Shown here piece by piece: positions 18,062 through 27,018 of a DNA stretch of 49,600 nucleotides. Below the pieces are notes generated by a model. It was given only the letters and a program-made list of their open reading frames with translations, had not been told where the DNA came from and did no database searches. How positions within the stretch are numbered: the stretch's first letter is position 1; each line of letters begins with the position of its first letter. Both the position numbers and the translations under genes were made by a program. The DNA is taken from positions 1 through 49,600 of the forward strand of contig DWXI01000077.1 in assembly GCA_019119265.1 (NCBI GenBank). The letters are read 5' to 3'. The stretch comes from Candidatus Mediterraneibacter intestinigallinarum. Its GTDB lineage: Bacteria > Bacillota > Clostridia > Lachnospirales > Lachnospiraceae.

Positions 18062-19196
18062 CCTCAACACCTCCATACGTGACTTTCTTCGTGCCCAGCT
18101 TTGCGACAGCGTCCTTGGCTATCCTCTGGAATACAGGCTTCACGACTTCCACACGCTTGGCTCCTGCAGACACGACTCTCTGGATCAGCTCTGAAGGGTT
18201 GATATCCCTCCCGATCTTACTCCGCTGCCATACGATGTACTCTTCTACCGCCGCATTCACTTTCGACTGGATCGTGCTTGCCGATGTTGAGTCGCTGTTG
18301 TTGATGTAATATGTAAGCTCCAGATCGTAGTCTACTGTTGGCGGCGCCTTCACGGTTACCCGGTCGGTAAGCGGCCGGATCTGCTCATCCTGAAGGTAGT
18401 CCTGCGCTGCCTGGATTATTTCCTCTGATGGCAGCTCTCCGTCTTCCATGATGAATTCCACGATAACGTCCACGGGATCGTCGCTGTCCACGTAGACATC
18501 CGCGATGTTCGCGTTGAATGTTTTTACCCAGTATTTATAAGCATCCTCGGGTCCTGCCACGGAATACCTGGACGGTGCAATGTATACGCGCTCGATCAGG
18601 TCCGCATCTGACTCGATCTCTGCTCCTCCGCTGCTCTCTGTCGTGTTTGCCACCTTCCCGACGTATGCGATCGGATCAGTCAGGATATTAATGTCTCCGG
18701 GCATTATCCCGTTCCCGGATTCTCCATCTGTGAGGCATGTGCATGGAAGCGATACCTCTGTGCTTCCGATCGGTATCTCCGCATACTCTTCGGTCGCGAA
18801 GTACACCTCTCCGTTTGTCACCCTGGTTCCTACCGGGATTGCGATCGGTTCCGGACGCTCTGCAGATAAAGTGAATTTCACGGTTACCCTTGCCGGCTTT
18901 GCCGGTTCCCTTGAGATGCCTTTCAGAGCTGCCACATGGTCTGCGTAGTCTCCATAGGTGTATTTCAGCAGGTCCATCTTTCCGGACCGGTCAACATACA
19001 TGAGCCCCTGGTAGATCTGAACGCTGCATGCGAAGAGTATCAGTGCCATCGGATCAGCTCTCGGCAGTGAGTAGCTCTTTTTCGTAAGCTCCGCATACTT
19101 ATCTTCGTAGTCGCGGATCATCTGCTCCTGGACGTCCTCCAGCGTCATCTCATCGATGAAGCTGACGTCTGGTAAATTCAGAATTTCTTCTATCAC
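18054..19196 (-). CDS. baseplate assembly protein J (P2 gpJ-like)
   Basis: MALILFACSVQIYQGLMYVDRSGKMDLLKYTYGDYADHVAALKGISR...ESDADLIERVYIAPSRYSVAGPEDAYKYWVKT. Likely GTG start at 19196. Confidence 0.9.
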   Translation of the reverse strand: MIEEILNLPDVSFIDEMTLEDVQEQMIRDYEDKYAELTKKSYSLPRADPMALILFACSVQIYQGLMYVDRSGKMDLLKYTYGDYADHVAALKGISREPAKPARVTVKFTLSAERPEPIAIPVGTRVTNGEVYFATEEYAEIPIGSTEVSLPCTCLTDGESGNGIMPGDINILTDPIAYVGKVANTTESSGGAEIESDADLIERVYIAPSRYSVAGPEDAYKYWVKTFNANIADVYVDSDDPVDVIVEFIMEDGELPSEEIIQAAQDYLQDEQIRPLTDRVTVKAPPTVDYDLELTYYINNSDSTSASTIQSKVNAAVEEYIVWQRSKIGRDINPSELIQRVVSAGAKRVEVVKPVFQRIAKDAVAKLGTKKVTYGGVEDD

Positions 19197-19197
19197 T

Positions 19198-19500
19198 TCA
19201 CACCCTCCTTTCGATGTAAATGGTGAGGTCCATTTGTCCCATTGTGTTTGATGTGCCTTCCACATTGGCCACCGTTATTTCCGGGATATACTGCAGGCAT
19301 TTTTCCTCGAGCTCCATCGCCAGGAGGTTGATTGCCTCCTCCGGTTTCTTTGAGAGGAATTCCCTGTTCAGCCCATAGCCCCGGCTCCCTGGGAGCGTTC
19401 CTTCTGCCGTAAGGATGAGGGCCTTGAGCTGAGTGTCGTATCTCTGAAGATCTGTCATCCCGTCTGTGGCCACGATCTGCATCTGGCTGATTCTGTTCAT
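19198..19500 (-). CDS. baseplate wedge protein W/gp25-like
   Basis: TLPGSRGYGLNREFLSKKPEEAINLLAMELEEKCLQYIPEITV; position before gpJ. Confidence 0.7.
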   Translation of the reverse strand: MNRISQMQIVATDGMTDLQRYDTQLKALILTAEGTLPGSRGYGLNREFLSKKPEEAINLLAMELEEKCLQYIPEITVANVEGTSNTMGQMDLTIYIERRV

Positions 19501-19511
19501 CTTATCGCCCC

Positions 19512-19910
19512 CTATGTGTATTCTTTAAAGACAAGCTCCACGGTCGCCTTCACGAGCTCCCCTTTGTTCCACACGCAGTTCCATTCTTCGCTCATGCTTT
19601 CCAGGTAGACCTTGTTTTTCCCGACGATTTTTCCGCCGATTACCAGGTAGTCCACGGTCCCGCTGGCGACTGCGTTCTCCAGTTTGTCCAGGGTTGCCCG
19701 CGGCCGGATGCCGTGCTCTGCTGAAAGTACAACGGTCAGCGTAGTCTCGTCCGCGTCTGGCCCCAGGAACTCACTTTTCGGCTTCTTTCCGAGAAGGCTG
19801 TGCGCCTGCCACCTCGCGGAAACGCTCCGCTTTATGTCTTTTGGGGATACGATTTTATTTGAGTTCACCTCGAAGGTGATGGTTTTTCCAAAGTTTCCTA
19901 TCTTTCCCAT
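19512..19910 (-). CDS. phage tail protein (P2 gpU-like)
   Basis: GKTITFEVNSNKIVSPKDIKRSVSARWQAHSLLGKKPKSEFLGPDADETTLTVVL. Confidence 0.7.
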   Translation of the reverse strand: MGKIGNFGKTITFEVNSNKIVSPKDIKRSVSARWQAHSLLGKKPKSEFLGPDADETTLTVVLSAEHGIRPRATLDKLENAVASGTVDYLVIGGKIVGKNKVYLESMSEEWNCVWNKGELVKATVELVFKEYT

Positions 19911-19911
19911 A

Positions 19912-20382
19912 TCACACCTTCCCCTCAACCTCTGTCAGTCTTCCTTCCGCCTTCTCCATTCTTCCTTCCAGCCTATCCACGCGGTCAAATAAATTCAGTA
20001 TGCCTGCTAATGTCGCACTTCCCGCGTTACCTGAAAAGGTGATTGATGCTGCATGCAGGAGAAGCTCTCCCGCTGCGTACCTCATATACGCTTCTCCGGG
20101 GGATTCCCCGAAGTCTTTTCTGTATAGCCCCTTCCCGCTTTCCGGAGGCTGACTCGCCGTGTTCCAGTAAGGTCCAAGAACAACGCCTGCAGTGCATCCG
20201 TTTGAGAGATGCACCACCAGGACTTCTTTTCCTACCCCTGGCATCTTATATTCTCCGTTGAGCGAGAGGACCGGAAGGCTGTCTGTAACAGCGTTATCGA
20301 GATCCGGATATGTTACTTTAATCATTCCGGATCCATAGTCCACGCTGGATACTTTTCCAATTCTTATCAGTTTCTCTGCCAC
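19912..20382 (-). CDS. baseplate spike protein V (P2 gpV-like)
   Basis: IRIGKVSSVDYGSGMIKVTYPDLDNAVTDSLPVLSLN...VGKEVLVVHLSNGCTAGVVLG. Confidence 0.8.
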   Translation of the reverse strand: MAEKLIRIGKVSSVDYGSGMIKVTYPDLDNAVTDSLPVLSLNGEYKMPGVGKEVLVVHLSNGCTAGVVLGPYWNTASQPPESGKGLYRKDFGESPGEAYMRYAAGELLLHAASITFSGNAGSATLAGILNLFDRVDRLEGRMEKAEGRLTEVEGKV

Positions 20383-20393
20383 GTTGTCTCCTC

Positions 20394-21671
20394 CTACTCG
20401 AACGTTCCGTCATCGACCCATCCATATACATGCGTCTGGCTCCAGTTCTCTGTGATCAGGTGCCATGGATGCGCTTTTCCTGAACCGTTTACGATCGTGA
20501 TCTTCGCGGTTCCGGCGCTTACCCTGTATCCCTTTGATCCGGGATAACTGCTTACATAGTGAGTTCCGCCCTTGAAGTGGACGATGTCTCCTTTCTTGTA
20601 TTCCCTCTTCTTCGGTGCTGCGGGAGCTGCGATCACGACCGGAACGTATGTCAGTCTGGTCTGAACCTTGTGGAGCTCCACATTCATCTTGGTTCCGTTG
20701 GATGATGTGTCTATCGTCACCTTGTCAACGTAATATTTGCCGCTTCCCTTCCCGAAGCCTTCAAGTGTGACCGTCACTCCGGCCACTATCTTCCGGTTGA
20801 AGAAGATCGGACCGGTTATGGTGGTCGCCTGCTCATTGGATGAGTTGACCTTGGCTGCTGCCTTGTATCCGGCGTCGTTGATGTCTGACGCCTGCTCGTT
20901 GATCTTCAGCACTCTGCTTCCGGCGGCATTCTCCTTTTTAAGCCCCACGTACATGCTCAGTTCCTTGTTGTCTGATCCGCTCTTGTAAGAGATCCTTGCT
21001 CCTGTGTAGGTTCCCTCCAGCGTATCCAGGTATTCCCAGTCCTCGTCGACGAAGTCTTCCGGCCGCAGGGTTGCCACGGCATTCTTCTTCTCATACTTTC
21101 CTTTGTCGAAAATAATGATCTTGTTCCGATATACTTTCATGGCCAGCCCATAAGTCTCGCACACATCGTACAGGAATGCCGAGTCACTCTTTTCGCTCTG
21201 CTCAATGGACGCGATCTTGATCTGATCCGCATCGTATGAAAATCCAAGCCCGTACTTCTTCGCGATCTCGGTCCCGATCTGCTTTATGGTGACATTGCTC
21301 CAGGTCTTCGTTCTCTCCGTGGTCTTGAATGAGTCGTTTACCGGTATGGCCAGGCCGCCGATGCTTGCCTCTCTTGGTCCTCCGCTGAAGCTGATCTCGT
21401 CCAGGACGAACTCTCCGCACTGCAGCTTGAAGTTATCCCCTTCTCGGTCCCAGTTCTGAAACTGCAGGTATGCTCCTATCTTGTCTCCTTTTACCGGGTA
21501 CCACCCGTTCAGCCATCGCAGGGATATGTTCTGCAGCTTTATCTTTATGGAGTCGCTTTCCCCACTGGCCACATCCGTGTACTCCACAGATTTCAGGTAA
21601 TCTTCCAGCTCCGTGTTGACGTTTTTTCCGTTGAAGTTAAGATCAGGAACGGTCTTTCTTGGGTTGGCCAC
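20394..21671 (-). CDS. tail hub / late control protein D-like, with C-terminal SH3-like extension
   Basis: gpD-like body and C-terminal KKGDIVHFKGGTHYVSSYPGSKGYRVSAGTAKITIVNGSGKAHPWHLI. Confidence 0.75.
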   Translation of the reverse strand: MANPRKTVPDLNFNGKNVNTELEDYLKSVEYTDVASGESDSIKIKLQNISLRWLNGWYPVKGDKIGAYLQFQNWDREGDNFKLQCGEFVLDEISFSGGPREASIGGLAIPVNDSFKTTERTKTWSNVTIKQIGTEIAKKYGLGFSYDADQIKIASIEQSEKSDSAFLYDVCETYGLAMKVYRNKIIIFDKGKYEKKNAVATLRPEDFVDEDWEYLDTLEGTYTGARISYKSGSDNKELSMYVGLKKENAAGSRVLKINEQASDINDAGYKAAAKVNSSNEQATTITGPIFFNRKIVAGVTVTLEGFGKGSGKYYVDKVTIDTSSNGTKMNVELHKVQTRLTYVPVVIAAPAAPKKREYKKGDIVHFKGGTHYVSSYPGSKGYRVSAGTAKITIVNGSGKAHPWHLITENWSQTHVYGWVDDGTFE

Positions 21672-21892
21672 TACTCATCCACCTCCCCATCGTTCCGCCA
21701 GAATGGAAGATCATCGTCTTGCTCCTCCGGAAGGTCCGGCACCGTTAATTCGATGCCGGACGGAAAAATGAGGACGTCCAGGAGCGGCCAGTTTGCTTCG
21801 ATCAGGTTCTTCATGTATTTCTCGCTTCCGAATAATTTGTAAGCGATGAGATCCCATGTATCTCCCTGTATGGTATTGTATGTTCCCGCCAT
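21671..21892 (-). CDS. tail protein X / LysM-like
   Basis: NTIQGDTWDLIAYKLFGSEKYMKNLIEANWPLLDVLIFPSGIELTVPDL. Confidence 0.8.
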   Translation of the reverse strand: MAGTYNTIQGDTWDLIAYKLFGSEKYMKNLIEANWPLLDVLIFPSGIELTVPDLPEEQDDDLPFWRNDGEVDE

Positions 21893-21908
21893 CTTGCCGC
21901 CTCCTTTC

Positions 21909-24900
21909 TTATGCGAACGATACTCTCTTATTGTTTCTCAGGTATTCCTTCATCATCTTCTCAAACTCTGCCTGACTCATCCGGTTTGCATCCTCCAGGT
22001 CTTTTCTGGACGGAGCATCGCCTTCAAAGTGATAAGTAGGACTGAAGATGAATGTGCTGTTGCCTTCTGCATCCCTGTTTCCGGATCCCGTGTTCCCGGA
22101 TCCGCCGCTGAAGCGCTGCACGGTCTCTCCGATCACGGATGATCTGGACACCGTATCCGGGGCCTCTATCCTCTGTACGCCAGCGCCTTCCATTAATGGC
22201 TGCGCCATGCTCTGCTGTGCTGCCTTCCTGATCGGGCGCGCCATCCTTCTCATTCCGACGATCAGGCCCTGGCCTGTGTACTGACCAGAGTCCGTGGTCA
22301 CATCTGAAGGAGAATGTATCTTCAGCGCTGAATTGATGGACGAAGCTGCCGCGCTTGCAATGCTCGATGCTGTTGCCATTACGGATCCCCGCATGGCATT
22401 CATTCCGTTGATCAGTCCGGACATCATATTCACGCCGGAGCTGTAAAGGTTCACCGATGCAAATGCCGCCTGGATCCCCGATGCTCCGGATCTTGCCGCT
22501 GCCTGGGCCTGCGAGCACCCGCTCACCACTGCAGCTACCATCTGCGACATTCCGGTCTTTACGATCGTCACGGAGGTCGTTGTGGTCGTCGTGGTTATGG
22601 ATGTTATCTGCGTCCCTGTTGTCTGCACTGTCGTCCGGACCATGGTCATCGTCATGGTGACGGTCGTCTGAATGGCTGTCATGGATGTCTGCACGGTTGC
22701 TGTAATGGTCGTGAATGCCATCGCTGACGATGTCACGGACGCTGCGAAGCCGGCCATCGACGCCCTTGTGGCCGCGAGCGATGCCGAGAAGCTCATAAGA
22801 GCCACCCTTGCAGTCATCATCGGCGGATTGAGGGTTGCCAGCGAGGATGCCAGCGGCGGGACTGCTGCGGAAAGTGTCGTAAATGCTGAAGCTGCTGCAG
22901 TTGTCCCTGTCCGGATACTCATTGCCTGCACGTTGAACATCTGGAAGCTGACGACGGCCATTCTGAGTCCGTTTGTCACTCCCATGATTCCCACCTGAAG
23001 CATCATGACCGCGGTTGCGGTTCCGCTCATTCCTGTCATGAGCGCGGTCACAGCGGTTGCCGCTGCAGTTGCTGGACCGGCGAACGATTCGAGCGCTGAT
23101 GCGGCAGGTTTCAGTCCGGTTGACAGAGCGGTCATCTTGGCTGCGGTGCTGACAGCTCCCTTCGCCATTGATTTCAGCCCCGTTCCGGCTTCTTTTGCAT
23201 TGTTATTTATTGTCTTTACCGAAGACGCCACGGTCTTACTTGCCGACGCGAGTGGCTTCATTGCCAGGGCTGCTGCGGCTCCTGCTAATGCAAGGGTAGC
23301 GAGCCCGAGGGCTGCTGCCGCTGCTCCAACGCCGGTTATCGCTGCCCCTGCGGCGAAGAGCATCATCGCTGATCCAAGCTGCAGGATTGCCACTGCTCCG
23401 GATGCTCCGTATGTAGCAAGCTGCGGAAGTGCTCCCGCGATCACTGTGATGGCTACCGATCCGAGAAGCGCTGCTGCACTGACAACTGCCAGGGCTGCCC
23501 CGAATGCCGCCAGGGCTCCTGCCCCAGCCAGTAACAATGGAGCCAGTGCTCCGGCCGCTGCGCCCATCACCAGGACTCCTGCTGCCAGGGCTGCCATTGC
23601 GATCTGTGCCGGCGCTCCTGCTGCCGCGAGCTGTGTTGCTGCCTGAACCATGATAAGGCATCCCGCGCTTGCCATAATGATGGCCGCTCCGAATGCCAGA
23701 AGGCCGACTGCCCCGGCTGTCAGGGATGGGCCAAGCGCTCCGGCTACCGCCAGCATGCCGATCATCCCCGCGGTCATAATTCCGAGGGATACTGCCGCCA
23801 ACGGGCCCGCTGCCGCTATCTGAGTCGCCGCCATTGCCATCAGGCTCATTCCTGCGGATGCCATCAGAACCGCTCCACCGAACGCCAGGAGGCCGGCTGC
23901 GCTTGTTGAGAGCGCCTGTCCAAAGACTCCGGCTACAGCTAACATTCCGACCATTCCCGCTGTCATGATCGTCAATCCGACCGCCGCCAGTGGTCCTGCG
24001 CTTGCCATCTGCGCTGCTGCCATCGCCATCAGGCTCATTCCTGCGGATGCCATCAGAACCGCTCCACCGAACGCCAGGAGGCCCTGTGTTCCCGTCTGAA
24101 GCTGTGGTGCGACCTTACTTGCGACCGCCATCATTCCGACGATTCCTGCCGCCATGGCGATCATTCCAACTGCCGCCCCAGGTCCGGCTTCTCCGATCCG
24201 GATTGCCGCATCTACGAGGAGCCATAATCCGGCCGCTGCCGCTCCGAACCCGACGCCTGCGCCGAGCATATTCTTCGCCGCTGCAGACATGACGCTCGAT
24301 GCGTTCTGGACCTGTTTCGCTGAACTTCCGATCTTTCCGGCGCCTTTGATTGAGTCCACGAATGACTTCACGTTTTTGGCCACGCCTGCGATCTTCTTAA
24401 ATGCCAGGAAGCCCGCAAGTGCCGCCGGGAGAAGAGATACGATTTTCTCAAATGCTCCGACTGAATCGTCCCGCAGGAAGTCCATGTGCGACTGAATTGC
24501 ATCTCCGGCCGCGTCGATCAGTTCCGATGCCGCCTCCTCTGCTGCCGCTCTGAGTTCCGGAAGGTTGTCTGATATTCCGCGCGCGAACTCGATGATAAAC
24601 TGAGCGCCTACCGTGATCATGTCTGGCGCCAACTTGACCAGTCCGGCCGCGACCGCTGTTGCTGTGTCCGCCATCCCGGTTGCGATCTCTTCCGAGTTCT
24701 CATCAATCCCGGTCAGGAAAGATTCGATCATGGATGCGCCGGCCTCCACCATTTCCGGCGAAACGCTGGCGATGCCTTTCGCTGCGTTCGCGATCTCTGT
24801 TCCAAACTGTGAGACCAGCCCCTCCAGTCCTCCGGACTCAAAGGCTGCCGATAGGTTGTCCAGTGCTTCTCCTGCGGAGTCCACCACCTGTCCCATCGGT

Positions 24901-25988
24901 TCATTGACGCTGTTGTAGAATGTGATGCCGAGGTCGTATGCCTTATTTTTCAGCATCGACAGCCGGCTTCCCATGGTCTGGTACCGCTGGTTGGCTTCGT
25001 TGGTCAGTGCCACGTTTTCATCCCAAGCTGCGGTTCCCAGTTCCAGTGCTTCTGTAAAGGTATCCGAAGCACCTGCCGCTCTCAGGAGCATGTCACGCAT
25101 ACGGATCTCTGTGATTCCCATTTCATCCAGGACGGCGATGGCGCTCTTTCCTTTAGCTTCGCTCTCAGACAGTCCCTTGATAAAACTTGCCATGGCTCCG
25201 GCAGCATCCGTCTGGAATGCCTGTTTGAATTCCGAAGCGCTCATTCCTGCCACGTTTGCGAACTGCTGGAGGGATTCGCTTCCCGTCTCCACTGCAAGCT
25301 GCATGTTGGAGAGCAGGGTACTGAACGCAGAGCCTCCAGCTTCTGCTTCAATGCCGACCGAACTTAAGGCGGCGGAGAAGGACATGATTTGCGCCTCCGT
25401 CATGCCAACCTGGGATCCGGCTCCGGCTATACGGAGTCCCATTGCAGTGATCTCGCTCTCCGTCGTGGCGAAGTTGTTTCCGAGTGCTACGATGGTAGAG
25501 CCGAGTTTCTTAAAGCTGTCCTGGGGCATGCCTGTGATATTCGCCAGCCTTGCCAGTGCCGTGGCTGCTTCGTCTGCGCTTAAGTTTGTGGAGTCTCCCA
25601 GCATGACCATGGTCTTCGTGAAGCCGAGGATGTTATCTGTCTGAATTCCCAACTGGCCGGCAGCTTCCGCCACTCCTGCGATTTCAACTGCAGACGTTGG
25701 CATTTCCTTTGCCATGTTCCGGATCCCGGTGTTAAGAGATGCAAGTTGCTGCTCTGTCGCGTCAACGGTTTTCCTTACACCGGCAAACGCCTGCTCATAT
25801 TCCACGCCTGCGCGTATTCCTGCCGCTGCAAGGGTTCCAAGAGCTGCAGTGCTTGCTCCGATGGCTGCAGCTCCTACTTTTCCGATCTTTGCGAGCCCGT
25901 TCAGCCCGGACTGTGCTCCTTTTAGCGCACTGCCGAATGACTTCTGAAGCTCACCTGCGATCTGTATCGCGATCTTGTATTCACTCAT
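21909..25988 (-). CDS. phage tail tape measure protein
   Basis: ~1359 aa, TP901-like core (RQTMGSRLSMLKNKAYDLG, DSTNLSADEAATALARLANITG), long hydrophobic repeats; start MSEYKIAIQIAGELQ at 25988 overlaps the frameshift extension stop. Confidence 0.92.
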   Translation of the reverse strand: MSEYKIAIQIAGELQKSFGSALKGAQSGLNGLAKIGKVGAAAIGASTAALGTLAAAGIRAGVEYEQAFAGVRKTVDATEQQLASLNTGIRNMAKEMPTSAVEIAGVAEAAGQLGIQTDNILGFTKTMVMLGDSTNLSADEAATALARLANITGMPQDSFKKLGSTIVALGNNFATTESEITAMGLRIAGAGSQVGMTEAQIMSFSAALSSVGIEAEAGGSAFSTLLSNMQLAVETGSESLQQFANVAGMSASEFKQAFQTDAAGAMASFIKGLSESEAKGKSAIAVLDEMGITEIRMRDMLLRAAGASDTFTEALELGTAAWDENVALTNEANQRYQTMGSRLSMLKNKAYDLGITFYNSVNEPMGQVVDSAGEALDNLSAAFESGGLEGLVSQFGTEIANAAKGIASVSPEMVEAGASMIESFLTGIDENSEEIATGMADTATAVAAGLVKLAPDMITVGAQFIIEFARGISDNLPELRAAAEEAASELIDAAGDAIQSHMDFLRDDSVGAFEKIVSLLPAALAGFLAFKKIAGVAKNVKSFVDSIKGAGKIGSSAKQVQNASSVMSAAAKNMLGAGVGFGAAAAGLWLLVDAAIRIGEAGPGAAVGMIAMAAGIVGMMAVASKVAPQLQTGTQGLLAFGGAVLMASAGMSLMAMAAAQMASAGPLAAVGLTIMTAGMVGMLAVAGVFGQALSTSAAGLLAFGGAVLMASAGMSLMAMAATQIAAAGPLAAVSLGIMTAGMIGMLAVAGALGPSLTAGAVGLLAFGAAIIMASAGCLIMVQAATQLAAAGAPAQIAMAALAAGVLVMGAAAGALAPLLLAGAGALAAFGAALAVVSAAALLGSVAITVIAGALPQLATYGASGAVAILQLGSAMMLFAAGAAITGVGAAAAALGLATLALAGAAAALAMKPLASASKTVASSVKTINNNAKEAGTGLKSMAKGAVSTAAKMTALSTGLKPAASALESFAGPATAAATAVTALMTGMSGTATAVMMLQVGIMGVTNGLRMAVVSFQMFNVQAMSIRTGTTAAASAFTTLSAAVPPLASSLATLNPPMMTARVALMSFSASLAATRASMAGFAASVTSSAMAFTTITATVQTSMTAIQTTVTMTMTMVRTTVQTTGTQITSITTTTTTTSVTIVKTGMSQMVAAVVSGCSQAQAAARSGASGIQAAFASVNLYSSGVNMMSGLINGMNAMRGSVMATASSIASAAASSINSALKIHSPSDVTTDSGQYTGQGLIVGMRRMARPIRKAAQQSMAQPLMEGAGVQRIEAPDTVSRSSVIGETVQRFSGGSGNTGSGNRDAEGNSTFIFSPTYHFEGDAPSRKDLEDANRMSQAEFEKMMKEYLRNNKRVSFA
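23836..24083 (-). repeat. internal direct repeat in tape measure gene (59 bp identical, 189-bp period)
   Basis: 23836-23894 and 24025-24083 read identically; encode LLAFGGAVLMASAGMSLMA. Confidence 0.85.
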
Positions 25989-26146
25989 TTCTTTTTCTGC
26001 ACCTCCTTCAGATCCTCGCACAGTTCGATTAGTTCAAACAAAGACAGGCCTAGGAAAAAATCCAGGCCTGTCTTCAGGTTTATTGACAGTGCAAGGCATA
26101 ATTTCCGGAGTTCGGATAAGTCATTCGGGTTTATTCTTCTCCGAAG
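25985..26146 (-). CDS. -1 frameshift extension of tail assembly chaperone (53 aa)
   Basis: After T TTT TTC the -1 frame reads LRRRINPNDLSELRKLCLALSINLKTGLDFFLGLSLFELIELCEDLKEVQKKK-stop; stop overlaps tape measure ATG. Confidence 0.85.
   Translation of the reverse strand, partial: LRRRINPNDLSELRKLCLALSINLKTGLDFFLGLSLFELIELCEDLKEVQKKK
26041..26074 (-). other. strong hairpin inside the frameshift extension
   Basis: Arms AAGACAGGCCT (26041-26051)/AGGCCTGTCTT (26064-26074), extended by GGA/TCC with one bulge, A5 loop on plus strand. Confidence 0.85.
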
Positions 26147-26481
26147 AAAAAACTTGTGACTTTATTCTTCACCTTGATCGCATCCTTCGGGCACAGACCC
26201 TTGAAGAACTCGATCGGGAGCCCTGTTGCGCTTGCTGCGATCGTGATCGCATATTCCAGGCTTGTCTCCTGGAGCACGCTGACGTTTCCGGATGAAGAGA
26301 GAACTCTGTTCGCTTTGATCATGTCGTCTGCGGTTAAGTTCTCCATTCCGCTCATGTCAATTTCTCCGATGGTTGTATCTTCGAATTTGTAAACCTTTGA
26401 GAGTTTGAGAATGTTCTCGTTCTCCAGTTCCGCTTCCTTTTTCGGGATCTCTACGATCTCCGGCTTTTTTACTTCGCTCAT
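26131..26481 (-). CDS. tail assembly chaperone (P2 gpE-like)
   Basis: Position between tail tube and tape measure; ...ASATGLPIEFFKGLCPKDAIKVKNKVTSFFFGEE. Confidence 0.8.
   Translation of the reverse strand: MSEVKKPEIVEIPKKEAELENENILKLSKVYKFEDTTIGEIDMSGMENLTADDMIKANRVLSSSGNVSVLQETSLEYAITIAASATGLPIEFFKGLCPKDAIKVKNKVTSFFFGEE
26146..26152 (-). other. -1 ribosomal frameshift slippery heptamer T TTT TTC
   Basis: In frame AGT TTT TTC TTC; produces the classic tail chaperone fusion. Confidence 0.85.
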
Positions 26482-26496
26482 GTCATTTTCCTCCTA

Positions 26497-27018
26497 TTAG
26501 CACTGGCTTCTGATCTTGGCCAGCATGTCTACTCCGTTTAAGACGTACTTAAAGTTCAGCTTATCCAGCTCCAGCACGGTCTTGTTATTGATCTGGATCT
26601 TGATGTAAAGGATCTCGAGCTCTACTTCCGGCTCCATCTTCTTTCCTTTTACGACCTTACCCATGTTTGATGTGGACGCTTTTCCTCTAACCACGATCTT
26701 GACCGGATAGTATCCGGTCTCTCCCGTGGATGGATCCATACACTGCATGGATGCGCGCAGGGTGAGCTGCGGGGGCTTCGTCGTGTTCATAATCGAGAAC
26801 ATGTCCTCATAAAGAGTCGCGAACGGGATCTTCATTTTCATGCTGGAGAACTGGCCGGTAACCGGATCCTCAATCTCTCCGAGCACTCCGGAGCCTTCGA
26901 TGGTGTCCGTGATCGCTTCCATCTCCGGGAGCTCCAGCTCTCCGGAGATACCGATCAGCTTCTTCGCTGAGTCGTTGTAAACGTTAAAATGGTTTAATAC
27001 TTCAGGAATTACGTTCAT
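26497..27018 (-). CDS. major tail tube protein
   Basis: MNVIPEVLNHFNVYNDSAKKLIGISGELELPEMEAITDTIEGSGVLGEIEDPVTGQF; P2 FII-like. Confidence 0.85.
   Translation of the reverse strand: MNVIPEVLNHFNVYNDSAKKLIGISGELELPEMEAITDTIEGSGVLGEIEDPVTGQFSSMKMKIPFATLYEDMFSIMNTTKPPQLTLRASMQCMDPSTGETGYYPVKIVVRGKASTSNMGKVVKGKKMEPEVELEILYIKIQINNKTVLELDKLNFKYVLNGVDMLAKIRSQC

Noticed and set aside
22048-25947. Many plus-strand ORFs opposite the tape measure gene (for example 23005-23646, 24922-25644)
   Set aside because: Ala/Pro-rich antisense frames expected from the codon bias of a repetitive minus-strand gene; no ribosome-binding sites or family resemblance noticed.
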